A stretch of 48,624 nucleotides of DNA, from assembly GCA_947383005.1 (NCBI GenBank), contig CANDBT010000035.1, forward strand, positions 1 to 48,624. Direction: 5' to 3'. Made by a program: the position numbers and the translations under genes. Shown here piece after piece: positions 1 to 8,606 of this stretch (the stretch's first letter is position 1; every line of letters begins with the position of its first letter). The notes beneath the pieces are model-generated. The model had not been told where the DNA came from, ran no database searches, and saw only the letters and a list, made by a program, of their open reading frames with translations. This DNA comes from an uncultured bacterium. GTDB lineage: Bacteria > Bacillota > Clostridia > Lachnospirales > Lachnospiraceae.

Positions 1-87
1 GCCAGTTCGCGTCCGACCAGAGGGAGGACAAACGCCTAAGCGGACTGTGCGCATCTCCCGGCGGAACCATGTCCGAAGGACATGGTT
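1..87 (-). repeat. Dispersed structured repeat, family A (partial copy)
   Basis: Read on the minus strand, this stretch matches the units of the tandem array at 13138-13401 almost base for base, including the CATGTCC-ttc-GGACATG hairpin and the segment running to GCGAACTGGC. The window edge cuts it. Its 65-87 hairpin (AACCATGTCC, loop gaa, GGACATGGTT, then TT) could also end transcription of whatever lies upstream, perhaps the binding-protein gene of the ABC transporter that follows. The repeat match is seen directly; the terminator role is inferred. Confidence 0.75.
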
Positions 88-137
88 TTACAACGGTTTG
101 GGCTGTTACATGATTTTGCAGAAATGGAGTGTCAGAT

Positions 138-833
138 ATGATGTGGGGAGAGTTGAGAGACAGGTTTATTGCAAATTTCCTATATAAAAATCAGTGGAAA
201 TATATCGCAGACGGCCTGGGCATTACATTGAAAGTAACGTTGCTTGCCGGGCTGGTGGGTGTTGTAATCGGTTTTTTGATTGCAATGGTACGTTCCACTC
301 ATGACAAGACAGGAAAATTGCGGATACTTAACTGGATCTGTAACGTTTACCTGACGATTATCCGTGGCACGCCGGTGGTAGTCCAGCTTTTGATTATTTA
401 TTTTGTGGTTTTCGGTTCGGTAAAAATCGATAAAGTGCCGGTGGCAATCATGGCCTTCGGCATTAATTCCGGCGCTTATGTGGCAGAGATTTTTCGCAGC
501 GGGATTATGTCAATAGATGCAGGACAGTTTGAGGCGGGACGAAGCCTTGGTTTTAATTACAGCCAGACGATGTGGTATATCATTATGCCGCAGGCGTTTA
601 AAAATGTCCTCCCGGCTTTATGTAATGAGTTTATCGCATTGCTGAAGGAAACATCTGTGGGCGGTTATATTGCTTTGCAGGATCTGACCAAGGGCGGGGA
701 TATTATCCGAAGCCTGACTTATGATGGTTTTATGCCGCTGATGGCGGTGGCACTAATCTATCTGGTGCTGGTGATGATTTTTACGGAGCTGGTAAAGATG
801 TTGGAGAGGAGGCTGAGGCGAAGTGAGCGTTGA
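138..833 (+). CDS. Polar amino acid ABC transporter permease (HisM/GlnP type)
   Basis: Membrane subunit of an amino acid importer of the polar amino acid uptake family. The 231-residue protein has several hydrophobic segments, the family motif [15 protein letters not shown], and an EAA loop ([15 protein letters not shown]) that would contact the ATPase. The start is placed at ATG 138 because GGAG at 126-129 lies 8 bases upstream; an in-frame GTG at 129 overlaps that ribosome site and is unlikely. The gene overlaps the next one, which encodes the ATPase, by 11 bases, so the two are co-transcribed and translationally coupled. The substrate-binding protein is not in the window and is presumably upstream. 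Substrate (glutamine, cystine, arginine or similar) cannot be read from the sequence. Confidence 0.9.
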   Translation: MMWGELRDRFIANFLYKNQWKYIADGLGITLKVTLLAGLVGVVIGFLIAMVRSTHDKTGKLRILNWICNVYLTIIRGTPVVVQLLIIYFVVFGSVKIDKVPVAIMAFGINSGAYVAEIFRSGIMSIDAGQFEAGRSLGFNYSQTMWYIIMPQAFKNVLPALCNEFIALLKETSVGGYIALQDLTKGGDIIRSLTYDGFMPLMAVALIYLVLVMIFTELVKMLERRLRRSER

Positions 834-1569
834 CGGGACGAAGCCTTTAATCCAGGTAAAAGATTTAGGTAAAAGCTTTGGCAGGATGGAAGTGCTGAAA
901 GGCATTAATGTAGATATCTACCAGGGTGATGTGGTATTTGTGGTGGGGCCTTCCGGTTCAGGTAAAAGTACGTTTCTGAGATGTCTGAACCGTTTGGAGG
1001 AGCCGACTGCGGGGACGATTACTTTTGAGGGGGTTGATATTACCAATCCAAAGACAGATATTGATAAACATCGGCAAAAAATGGGTATGGTATTCCAGCA
1101 ATTTAATTTGTTCCCCCATATGACGATTATGAAAAATCTGACTATTGCGCCGATGAAACTGCAGGGAAGGACACAGGGTGAAGCGGAGAAGATGGCTTTG
1201 GAGCTTTTGGCACGGGTAGGTCTGGCTGATCGTGCCGATGCTTATCCCAGCCAGCTCTCCGGCGGCCAGAAGCAAAGAATCGCGATTGTCCGCGCCTTAT
1301 GTATGAAGCCGGATGTAATGTTGTTTGACGAGCCTACTTCTGCTTTGGATCCGGAAATGGTGGGCGAGGTACTTAAGGTAATGGGCGATTTGGCGCGGGA
1401 GAAGATGACCATGGTAGTAGTGACTCACGAAATGGGATTTGCGAAAGAAGTGGCTAATCGGGTGATGTTTATGGATGAGGGTTATTTTATGGAAGAGAAT
1501 AATCCGAAGGACTTTTTCGAACATCCGCAGAACGAACGTCTGAAAAGCTTTTTAAGCAAAGTTTTATAG
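823..1569 (+). CDS. Polar amino acid ABC transporter ATP-binding protein (GlnQ type)
   Basis: ATPase that powers import through the preceding permease. All nucleotide-binding motifs are intact in 248 residues: Walker A GPSGSGKS (42-49), signature LSGGQKQR (145-152), Walker B ending in FDEP (D169, E170) and switch His202. Length is normal for the GlnQ/HisP family. The start is a GTG with AGGAGG at 807-812, ten bases upstream and inside the permease gene. No other genes follow before a strong terminator at 1591-1622, so this ends the operon. Confidence 0.93.
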   Translation: MSVDGTKPLIQVKDLGKSFGRMEVLKGINVDIYQGDVVFVVGPSGSGKSTFLRCLNRLEEPTAGTITFEGVDITNPKTDIDKHRQKMGMVFQQFNLFPHMTIMKNLTIAPMKLQGRTQGEAEKMALELLARVGLADRADAYPSQLSGGQKQRIAIVRALCMKPDVMLFDEPTSALDPEMVGEVLKVMGDLAREKMTMVVVTHEMGFAKEVANRVMFMDEGYFMEENNPKDFFEHPQNERLKSFLSKVL

Positions 1570-1590
1570 TTTTTGTTTCGAGTTTTTTAA

Positions 1591-1622
1591 CAAAAGCGAG
1601 GGTTTAAAATCCCTCGCTTTTG
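1591..1622. terminator. Rho-independent terminator after the ABC transporter
   Basis: Perfect 12-bp inverted repeat CAAAAGCGAGGG / CCCTCGCTTTTG with an 8-base loop. A-rich and T-rich flanks allow termination in both directions, but only the upstream operon needs it. Confidence 0.92.
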
Positions 1623-1716
1623 TTGTATACTACTGGAGTATGCTTGAAGAAAACAGAAAATTTTCGTAATGTCTGAACTGCTACAAATTTTTAACTCAGA
1701 AAAAGGAGAGAAGCGA

Positions 1717-3570
1717 ATGGGAATTAACGAAGAGGGACCAAAGAAACCGTCAAAAAAGAGTTGGTTATATTATTATTTTGTTGTTTTGGTTGTGACCATG
1801 CTTTTGAATACTTTAGTATTTCCGTCATTTTTTGAACGGCGGGTGCGGGAAGTTACCTATGATCAATTTCTGACTATGGTCGAGGAGGGACGGGTGGAAT
1901 GGGTGGCCATGGAGGATGGCCAATACAGGTTTTACGGGCAGGATGAAGAAGGAAACGCCGGGATATTTAAGACGGGCCTGTGGCCGGATGAGCAGCTGAC
2001 GGAAAGGCTGAAAAGTGCCGGGGTTTTATTTAAACAGGAGATTCCCACCCAGGCGTCGCCGCTCTTGACTATCTTTACTTCATGGGTTATGCCAATATTG
2101 ATGTTTGTTATCATCGGGCAGTTGTTAAGCCGGATGATGGTGAAACGGATGGGCAGTATGGGAAATGCCATGACTTTTGGCAAGTCTAATGCGAAGATAT
2201 ATGCCGAGACGGAGACAGGAAAAACTTTTGCTGATGTAGCAGGGCAGGAGGAGGCCAAAGAGGCATTAAAAGAGATTGTGGATTTCCTTCATAATCCGCA
2301 AAAATATACGGACATTGGCGCCATCCTGCCAAAGGGGGCGCTGCTGGTAGGCCCTCCCGGGACAGGAAAGACTTTGTTGGCAAAGGCGGTAGCCGGTGAG
2401 GCTCATGTGCCGTTTTTTTCTATTTCCGGTTCGGAATTTGTAGAGATGTTTGTGGGCATGGGCGCGGCTAAAGTGCGTGACTTATTTAAGCAGGCTAATG
2501 AAAAGGCGCCATGTATTGTATTTATTGATGAGATTGATACTATCGGTAAAAAACGTGACGGAGGCGGCCTCGGGGGCAATGATGAAAGGGAACAGACGTT
2601 GAATCAGCTCCTGACGGAGATGGATGGTTTTGACGGCCAGAAAGGCGTGGTAATTTTGGCGGCGACCAACCGGCCGGAGGCGCTGGATAAAGCATTGTTG
2701 AGGCCGGGGAGGTTTGACCGGCGGGTTCCGGTGGAGCTGCCGGATTTAAAAGGGCGCGTGGCGATCCTGGAAGTTCACGGCAATAAAGTCAAATTAAGCG
2801 AGAATGTGGATTATGACGTAATCGGCCGTGCTACTGCCGGGGCAAGTGGTGCGGATCTTGCCAACATTATTAATGAAGGGGCTTTACGTGCGGTACGTCA
2901 GGGCCGCAGCATCGTAACCCAGGAAGATCTGGAGGAAAGCGTGGAAGTGGTTATTGCCGGATATCAGCGGAAAAATGCTGCCATATCGGAGAAGGAAAAG
3001 CGGATTGTGGCATGTCATGAAGTGGGGCACGCGCTGGTGGCGGCTTGCCAGAGCCACAGTACACCGGTTCATAAAATCACAATTATCCCCCGGACTTCCG
3101 GAGCATTGGGATATACGATGCAGGTGGAAGAAGGGGAACGTTTTCTCATGAGCAAGGAAGAAGTCCTGGATAAGATTGCGACGTTTACAGGAGGCCGGGC
3201 GGCAGAAGAGTTTATGTTTCATTCCGTCACAACCGGGGCGGCTAATGATATTGAACAGGCGACAAAGCTGGCCAGAGCTTTGGTTACACGGTATGGGATG
3301 AGCGAACAGTTTGGTATGGTTGCCTTGGAGACGGTAAACAATCAGTATCTTGGCGGGGATACTTCCATGGTTTGCTCTCCGGAGACGGCAAAGCTGGTAG
3401 ATGAGGAAGTGGTCCGTATTGTGAAAGAGCAGTATGATAAGGCAATGAAGATTTTAATGGCGCATGCGGGAAAACTGAATGAGATTTCGACGTATCTGCT
3501 GGAAAAAGAAACGATCACCGGTGAGGAATTTATGGATATTTTGGGGGATGAAGCGGAAAAGAATAATTAA
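1717..3570 (+). CDS. ftsH: ATP-dependent zinc metalloprotease FtsH
   Basis: Membrane-anchored AAA+ protease that extracts and degrades membrane and short-lived cytosolic proteins. The 617-residue protein has a transmembrane helix near residues 16-35, a short extracytoplasmic domain and a second helix near 111-132. The AAA module has Walker A GPPGTGKT (212-219) and Walker B FIDEID (D271, E272). The zinc site is HEVGH (434-438). All catalytic motifs are intact and the length is slightly below the usual 600-680. Start choice: an ATG exists 48 bases upstream, but AAAAGGAGAG at 1701-1710 points to 1717. Clostridia often carry several FtsH paralogues, so this may not be the only copy. It stands alone; uvrA downstream has its own promoter. 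Confidence 0.95.
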   Translation: MGINEEGPKKPSKKSWLYYYFVVLVVTMLLNTLVFPSFFERRVREVTYDQFLTMVEEGRVEWVAMEDGQYRFYGQDEEGNAGIFKTGLWPDEQLTERLKSAGVLFKQEIPTQASPLLTIFTSWVMPILMFVIIGQLLSRMMVKRMGSMGNAMTFGKSNAKIYAETETGKTFADVAGQEEAKEALKEIVDFLHNPQKYTDIGAILPKGALLVGPPGTGKTLLAKAVAGEAHVPFFSISGSEFVEMFVGMGAAKVRDLFKQANEKAPCIVFIDEIDTIGKKRDGGGLGGNDEREQTLNQLLTEMDGFDGQKGVVILAATNRPEALDKALLRPGRFDRRVPVELPDLKGRVAILEVHGNKVKLSENVDYDVIGRATAGASGADLANIINEGALRAVRQGRSIVTQEDLEESVEVVIAGYQRKNAAISEKEKRIVACHEVGHALVAACQSHSTPVHKITIIPRTSGALGYTMQVEEGERFLMSKEEVLDKIATFTGGRAAEEFMFHSVTTGAANDIEQATKLARALVTRYGMSEQFGMVALETVNNQYLGGDTSMVCSPETAKLVDEEVVRIVKEQYDKAMKILMAHAGKLNEISTYLLEKETITGEEFMDILGDEAEKNN

Positions 3571-3576
3571 AATTAT

Positions 3577-3590
3577 CGAACAAATGTTTG
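3577..3590. promoter_or_regulatory. LexA (SOS) box upstream of uvrA
   Basis: CGAACAAATGTTTG fits the Gram-positive LexA/DinR consensus CGAACRNRYGTTY. It overlaps the -35 element of the uvrA promoter, where LexA binding would block RNA polymerase. The match is visible; the regulation follows from known SOS control of uvrA in Firmicutes. Confidence 0.85.
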
Positions 3591-3616
3591 CAAAAAGGGA
3601 TATGATGTGATAGAAT
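3588..3616 (+). promoter_or_regulatory. uvrA promoter
   Basis: -35 TTGCAA (3588-3593), a 17-base spacer and -10 TAGAAT (3611-3616). The transcript would carry a leader of roughly 110 bases before uvrA, containing the hairpin at 3659-3685. Confidence 0.7.
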
Positions 3617-3658
3617 AGGTGTGCGAAGATCGTGCGCATCCTCAGTGGGTCGTTTTTG

Positions 3659-3685
3659 TTTCATAGGATGCAATGTCCTATGAAA
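3659..3685 (+). other. Perfect hairpin in the uvrA 5' leader
   Basis: Ten-base arms TTTCATAGGA and TCCTATGAAA around a 7-base loop. No T-run follows, so it is not a simple terminator. It lies between the promoter and the uvrA ribosome site; its role is unknown. Confidence 0.6.
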
Positions 3686-3734
3686 AATAAAGCGGCTGCA
3701 GAAATTACGGTAGCTGGAGGGAAAGGAATACACT

Positions 3735-6572
3735 ATGGCAAGGCAGTATATTAAAATACGGGGCGCCAATGAGCATAACCTGAAAAATATTTCTATTAAT
3801 ATTCCCCGTAATGAACTTGTGGTATTGACGGGGCTTAGCGGTTCCGGGAAGTCTTCTTTAGCGTTTGATACCATTTATGCGGAAGGGCAGAGACGGTACA
3901 TGGAGTCTCTTTCTTCCTATGCCAGACAGTTTTTGGGGCAGATGGAAAAACCGGATGTGGAGAATATCGAGGGGCTTTCGCCAGCCATTTCCATCGATCA
4001 GAAATCGACTAATCGCAATCCCCGATCCACAGTGGGGACAGTGACGGAAATCTATGATTATATGCGCCTTTTGTATGCGAGAATAGGAATTCCCCATTGT
4101 CCTAAGTGTGGCCGGGAGATCCAGAAGCAGACGGTTGATCAGATGGTGGATCAGATTATGGCTATGCCGGAGAGGACGAGAATTCAGCTTTTAGCGCCGG
4201 TGGTACGCGGGCGTAAAGGCGAGCATGTGAAGCTTTTGGAACAGGCTCGCCGCAGCGGTTATGTCAGGGTACGTATTGACGGCAATTCTTACGAATTGTC
4301 CGAAGAAATCAAACTGGAGAAAAATATCAAGCATAATATCGAGATTGTTGTGGATCGCCTGGTGATTAAGGAAGGGATTGAAAAGCGCCTGACCGATTCG
4401 ATTGAGACGGTAATGGGGCTGTCCGACGGATTGATGATTGTGGATGTAGCCGATGGGGCGCCGATGAATTTCAGCATGAGTTTTTCCTGCCCGGACTGTG
4501 GCGTAAGCATTGAGGAGGTCCAGCCCAGAAGCTTCTCGTTCAACAATCCTTTTGGAGCTTGTCCGGATTGTTTCGGGTTAGGATATAAGATGGAGTTTGA
4601 CGAAGATTTGATGATTCCGGACAAATCTTTGAGTATTTCCCAAGGGGCGATTACCGTGATGGGGTGGCAGTCTTGTACAGATAAGGGCAGTTTTACCTTT
4701 GCTATACTTAAGGCATTGTCGGAAGCTTATCATTTCAGTTTGGATACGCCCTTTGAAGATTATCCCAAAGATATTCATGATGTACTGATTTACGGGACGG
4801 AAGGCCGGGAGATTAAGGTCCATTATAAGGGCCAGCGGGGAGAAGGGGTCTATGATGTCGCTTTTGAGGGGCTGATTCGCAATGTGGACCGGCGCTACCG
4901 GGAGACTTTTTCGGAAAATTCCAAAGCGGAATATGAATCTTATATGCGGATCACCCCCTGTAAAACCTGTAAAGGGCAGAGGCTGAAAAAGAGTTCCCTG
5001 GCAGTTACGGTCGGGGAGAAGAATATTTACGAAGCCACAGAAATGTCTATTGCGGCTTTTCGGGAATATTTGGAGGAGCTGCGGCTGACGCCCATGCAGC
5101 AATCTATTGGGGCGCAGATTTTAAAAGAGATCAAAGCCCGGTTGGATTTTCTATTGAATGTGGGGTTGGAATACCTTTCGCTTTCCCGGGCTACGGGGAC
5201 GTTATCCGGCGGGGAGGCCCAGAGGATACGGCTGGCCACGCAAATCGGGTCAGGATTGGTGGGAGTAGCTTATATCCTGGATGAACCAAGTATCGGCCTG
5301 CATCAGCGGGATAACGATAAATTGCTGGCTACGTTGATTCATTTGCGGGATTTGGGCAATTCCGTGATGGTGGTGGAGCATGATGAAGATACGATGCGGG
5401 CCGCTGATTTTATTGTGGATATCGGGCCGGGAGCCGGAGAACATGGCGGGGAGGTAGTGGCTGCAGGTACGATAGAAGATATTATCCAATGCAAAGAATC
5501 CGTTACCGGCGCATATTTGAGCGGCCGTATCGCCATCCCTGTGCCCCGCGAGCGGCGGAAGCCTGCCGGTTATTTGACTATATTCGGAGCGAAGGAAAAT
5601 AATCTGAAAAATATTGACGTTTCTTTTCCGCTGGGTGTGATGACCTGTGTGACCGGAGTATCCGGTTCCGGGAAAAGTTCTTTAGTCAATGAGATCCTCT
5701 ACAAAGCCCTGGCGCGAAAACTGAACCGTGCAAGAACCATACCTGGCAAGTATAAGAAGCTGGAAGGCACAGATAAGCTGGACAAGGTAATCGCTATTGA
5801 CCAGTCGCCTATCGGGCGTACGCCTCGTTCAAATCCTGCCACTTACACAGGAGTATTCGATCTGATCCGCGATTTGTTTGCCTCTACTGCAGATGCCAAA
5901 GCCAGAGGTTACAGCAAAGGCCGTTTCAGCTTCAATGTCAAAGGCGGGCGCTGCGAGGCGTGCAGCGGGGATGGGATTATCAAGATTGAGATGCACTTTT
6001 TGCCGGATGTGTATGTGCCCTGCGAGGTTTGCGGCGGAAAACGCTACAACAGGGAGACTCTGGAAGTAAAGTATAAGGGAAAGAGCATTTATGATGTGCT
6101 CAATATGACGGTAGAAGAGGCGATGGGATTTTTTGAAAATATCCCGTCTATCCATAGAAAAATTACGACGCTCAATGATGTGGGGCTTTCTTATATCCGG
6201 CTGGGACAGCCGTCCACCGAACTGTCAGGAGGAGAGGCTCAAAGAATAAAATTGGCTACGGAGCTGAGCCGCCGGGGTACGGGAAAGACGGTTTATATTT
6301 TGGATGAGCCTACTACAGGGCTTCATTTTGCCGATGTGCATAAGTTGGTGGATATTTTGCGGCGGCTTTCGGACAACGGGAATACGGTGATTATTATTGA
6401 ACACAATCTTGATGTGATTAAAGCGGCGGATTATATTATCGACATTGGGCCGGAGGGCGGAGATCGGGGCGGAACAGTGATTGCTCAAGGTACCCCGGAA
6501 GAAATAGCGCAGAATCCGATTTCCTATACGGGAGTGTATGTGAAGAAAATGCTGGAACGTCAGAAAGCGTGA
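3735..6572 (+). CDS. uvrA: UvrABC system protein A (excinuclease damage sensor)
   Basis: Damage-recognition ATPase of nucleotide excision repair. The 945-residue length is typical. The first ABC module has Walker A GLSGSGKS (33-40), the second GVSGSGKS (641-648), and each half has an LSGGEAQRI signature. Zinc-binding CxxC pairs are present, including CPDC...CPDC in the first half and CEAC...CEVC in the second, which is the DNA-contacting finger. Start is ATG 3735 with GGAGGGAAAGGA just upstream. uvrB, its usual neighbour, is not in the window. SOS control is supported by the LexA box at 3577-3590. Confidence 0.97.
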   Translation: MARQYIKIRGANEHNLKNISINIPRNELVVLTGLSGSGKSSLAFDTIYAEGQRRYMESLSSYARQFLGQMEKPDVENIEGLSPAISIDQKSTNRNPRSTVGTVTEIYDYMRLLYARIGIPHCPKCGREIQKQTVDQMVDQIMAMPERTRIQLLAPVVRGRKGEHVKLLEQARRSGYVRVRIDGNSYELSEEIKLEKNIKHNIEIVVDRLVIKEGIEKRLTDSIETVMGLSDGLMIVDVADGAPMNFSMSFSCPDCGVSIEEVQPRSFSFNNPFGACPDCFGLGYKMEFDEDLMIPDKSLSISQGAITVMGWQSCTDKGSFTFAILKALSEAYHFSLDTPFEDYPKDIHDVLIYGTEGREIKVHYKGQRGEGVYDVAFEGLIRNVDRRYRETFSENSKAEYESYMRITPCKTCKGQRLKKSSLAVTVGEKNIYEATEMSIAAFREYLEELRLTPMQQSIGAQILKEIKARLDFLLNVGLEYLSLSRATGTLSGGEAQRIRLATQIGSGLVGVAYILDEPSIGLHQRDNDKLLATLIHLRDLGNSVMVVEHDEDTMRAADFIVDIGPGAGEHGGEVVAAGTIEDIIQCKESVTGAYLSGRIAIPVPRERRKPAGYLTIFGAKENNLKNIDVSFPLGVMTCVTGVSGSGKSSLVNEILYKALARKLNRARTIPGKYKKLEGTDKLDKVIAIDQSPIGRTPRSNPATYTGVFDLIRDLFASTADAKARGYSKGRFSFNVKGGRCEACSGDGIIKIEMHFLPDVYVPCEVCGGKRYNRETLEVKYKGKSIYDVLNMTVEEAMGFFENIPSIHRKITTLNDVGLSYIRLGQPSTELSGGEAQRIKLATELSRRGTGKTVYILDEPTTGLHFADVHKLVDILRRLSDNGNTVIIIEHNLDVIKAADYIIDIGPEGGDRGGTVIAQGTPEEIAQNPISYTGVYVKKMLERQKA

Positions 6573-6602
6573 GGTTTTTATGACGGAAAGTCCGGCAAAA
6601 TC

Positions 6603-6848
6603 TACTAGTATGACCCACACTAATTGCCACTATGTTTCGCGCAGGATAGATTTTCAGCCTGCAAGGCGGAAGAGGGAGGCGATACCCTCGCTTCGCTGGG
6701 GCAGACTCTGCGGTGGCATCGTTGACCGATGGTGCTGTGTGCCAGTGGCACACGTTTAGCACGGACCGAAGCGGAGCGGAGACCAACGCAGCAGATGGAA
6801 ATTTAGACAAGTGAAACATATGGTTAATTAGTGCGGGTCATACTGGTA
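6603..6848. mobile_element. MITE-like element, family B, with imperfect terminal inverted repeats
   Basis: The left end TACTAGTATGACCC and the inverted right end TACCAGTATGACCC begin arms that stay similar for about 36 bases, including CACTAATT and TATGTTTC. The element is about 246 bp and has no coding capacity. Inside, 6732-6762 folds as a stem with a GCC-agt-GGC tip, followed by CGGACCGAAGCGGAGCGGAGAC. The same core with compensating base changes is found at 35952-36003. No clear target duplication is visible. Confidence 0.65.
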
Positions 6849-6900
6849 CTGCCTTGCGGAAATAGTGAGTGCCGAATTTACCGGAATTTCCGCAAGGCAG
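6849..6900. other. Long hairpin downstream of uvrA and the HAD gene
   Basis: A 15-bp perfect stem (CTGCCTTGCGGAAAT / ATTTCCGCAAGGCAG) with a 22-base loop. It lacks a T-run on either side, so intrinsic termination is doubtful. It may be another repeat unit. Confidence 0.6.
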
Positions 6901-6944
6901 CGCCAGTGACGTGTTTTGCCGGATTGTGATGAGATTAATGTAAT

Positions 6945-7601
6945 TTAATTCCCTAATAATTCACGGATGATTGACGGAATTTCCGAAAGGCTTTCCATTT
7001 GGTAATCAGCCAGGGATTGGTCAAAGGAAAAACGCCGGTCGATAAGAGCGGCAATCTTCATCCCGGCCCGGGAAGCGGCAGTAATGCCAAAAGTGGAATC
7101 TTCGATAACCAGACACTGAGCTTCGGGGAGTTTTAGCTGAGCGGCGGTATAATGATAGATTTCCGGGTCCGGTTTGCTGCGTTTAAACTGGGAGCCGGAG
7201 ACGATAACGGGAAAATAGCTGCGGATATTATTTATAGTCAGTACGTGTTCAATTAATTCCCGTTGAGTGGAGGAAGCCAAGGCCAGCTTTAAGCCCATAT
7301 TTTGAATAAATACCAGAATTTCCGGAATTTCCTGCCGGAAAATTTTCCGGTAATCAATCAGGGAAAAGACATCTTGGCTGGCGCGGAATTCGTTTCGCAA
7401 TTCCTGCCAGGTCTGCCCGTTGTTTACCGCGCGGGCCATGTGGATCCAGGCGTCTTCCCGGGATGAGCCTACCATACCAAACAGATCTTCTAAAACAACG
7501 GCAGGGTTTTTCTCTTTTGCAAAGGCCAAATCATATTCCAGATATGCCGCTTCACTGTCTATAATGACGCCATCCATATCAAAAATAACTGCTTTAATCA
7601 T
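6945..7601 (-). CDS. HAD-superfamily phosphatase/phosphomutase (subfamily IA)
   Basis: Cytoplasmic haloacid dehalogenase-type hydrolase, probably acting on a small phosphorylated metabolite such as a sugar phosphate. The four motifs are present in 218 residues: DMDGV with D8 and D10, Ser110/111, Lys143 in KRSKPDP, and E167-D168 in VIEDS. A helical cap follows motif I, as in beta-phosphoglucomutase and phosphatase relatives. Start is ATG with AGAGGAG seven bases upstream on the minus strand. It is divergent from the MerR gene at 7755, with a palindromic control region between. The exact substrate cannot be assigned. Confidence 0.85.
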   Translation of the reverse strand: MIKAVIFDMDGVIIDSEAAYLEYDLAFAKEKNPAVVLEDLFGMVGSSREDAWIHMARAVNNGQTWQELRNEFRASQDVFSLIDYRKIFRQEIPEILVFIQNMGLKLALASSTQRELIEHVLTINNIRSYFPVIVSGSQFKRSKPDPEIYHYTAAQLKLPEAQCLVIEDSTFGITAASRAGMKIAALIDRRFSFDQSLADYQMESLSEIPSIIRELLGN

Positions 7602-7650
7602 AGTTTTGCTCCTCTTTTTATCGATTGGATTCCTGTTCGCAATAGCTTAC

Positions 7651-7688
7651 TTATAGTGAACGACAAATTATTTTGTCGTTTACTATAA
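7651..7688. promoter_or_regulatory. Palindromic operator/divergent promoter region
   Basis: TTATAGTgAACGACAAA and the inverted copy TTATAGTaAACGACAAA face each other around a few bases. TATAAT (7684-7689) inside the right arm can serve as -10 for the MerR gene. The site is placed to control both divergent genes, probably by the MerR protein itself; binding is inferred. Confidence 0.55.
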
Positions 7689-7754
7689 TTATACACCAAA
7701 GTATCTCATACAGCATCTTTTTATTCAAAATATTTCCGTGGATAAGGAGGCGGC

Positions 7755-8606
7755 ATGGAAGAGCAAAGGTTGTTTCAAATTGGCGAAGTGGCAAAGATGT
7801 TCCATGTTAGTGCAGGCAGCCTGCGCCACTATGAACAGATGGGACTGCTGCGGCCGGAGGTGATTGATCAGGAAACAGGATACCGTTATTACGGTATCCG
7901 CCAGTTTGAAGTACTGAATACGATTCGTTATCTGAGAGTGCTGGATATGCCTTTGAAGCAGATTGCGGACTATTTGCAGAATCGGGATATCAACAGGATT
8001 GAGGAAAAGCTTCTGAAACAGAAGGAGATTGTGCAGAGGAAGCGGCGCGAGTTAGAGGCAATCGAGCGGAAAATTGATCATCGGCTGCAGTGTTTACGAG
8101 ATGCCCAAAATTCTGAGCTGGATAAGATTCAACTGCTGCCCCTGCCGTCTTGCCGGTTGGTATGGATACCAGATTCGTTAAAGCCGGGTTCTTATCTGGA
8201 TTTAGAGTATTCCATCCGGCGCCTGGAGGTTCATCAGAAAGAATCTTTTGTTTTTTTGGGAAAAGTAGGTGTGGGAATATCTTGTGAGAATCTGCTGGCA
8301 GGGCGGTTTGATCAATATGATTTGGTATTTCTTGTGCTGGATGATGAAGATGAGTATGAAGGAAAAGTGGAAGAACAGCCTGCGGGACTTTGTGTGGCTG
8401 TCCGCTTTCGGGGCAGCCATAAAGAAGCGCCGGAGAATTATCAGAAGCTAAAAGAATATATGCTCAGTCATCAATTGCAAATCAGTGGCTTTTCCAGGGA
8501 GATTACGATGATTGATTATGGGATTACCCGGGATACGGATAAATTTGTTACGGAAATCCGCATCCCGGTGAAGACAAATCGTAACGGTTCAAACGGGGAG
8601 CCTTAA
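7755..8606 (+). CDS. MerR-family transcriptional regulator with effector-binding domain
   Basis: 283-residue regulator. Residues 1-70 form the winged helix of the MerR family (FQIGEVAKMFHVS, LRHYEQMGLL, GYRYY). A coiled coil near residues 85-125 would form the dimer, and a C-terminal GyrI/BmrR-like domain would bind a small ligand. AAGGAGG lies just before the ATG. It is divergent from the HAD gene and shares a palindromic control region with it. Its stop codon overlaps the stop of the convergent dehydratase gene by 3 bases, and its last codons contain a GTAACGGTTC sequence resembling the ends of the dispersed repeats in this window. Ligand and regulon are unknown. Confidence 0.9.
   Translation: MEEQRLFQIGEVAKMFHVSAGSLRHYEQMGLLRPEVIDQETGYRYYGIRQFEVLNTIRYLRVLDMPLKQIADYLQNRDINRIEEKLLKQKEIVQRKRRELEAIERKIDHRLQCLRDAQNSELDKIQLLPLPSCRLVWIPDSLKPGSYLDLEYSIRRLEVHQKESFVFLGKVGVGISCENLLAGRFDQYDLVFLVLDDEDEYEGKVEEQPAGLCVAVRFRGSHKEAPENYQKLKEYMLSHQLQISGFSREITMIDYGITRDTDKFVTEIRIPVKTNRNGSNGEP

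Larger units (their letters stand above)
6591..6923. repeat. Nested inverted repeats, outer arms
   Basis: TCCGGCAAAA (6591-6600) and TTTTGCCGGA (6914-6923) form a perfect 10-bp pair enclosing two further palindromic units: the element at 6603-6848 and the hairpin at 6849-6900. The simplest reading is a terminator-like palindrome between uvrA and the convergent HAD gene that has been split by insertions. The gene-free stretch 6573-6944 holds these repeats and no open frame that looks coding. Confidence 0.55.

Noticed and set aside
129-137. GTG start for the amino acid permease
   Set aside because: The GTG overlaps the GGAG ribosome site that serves the ATG at 138.
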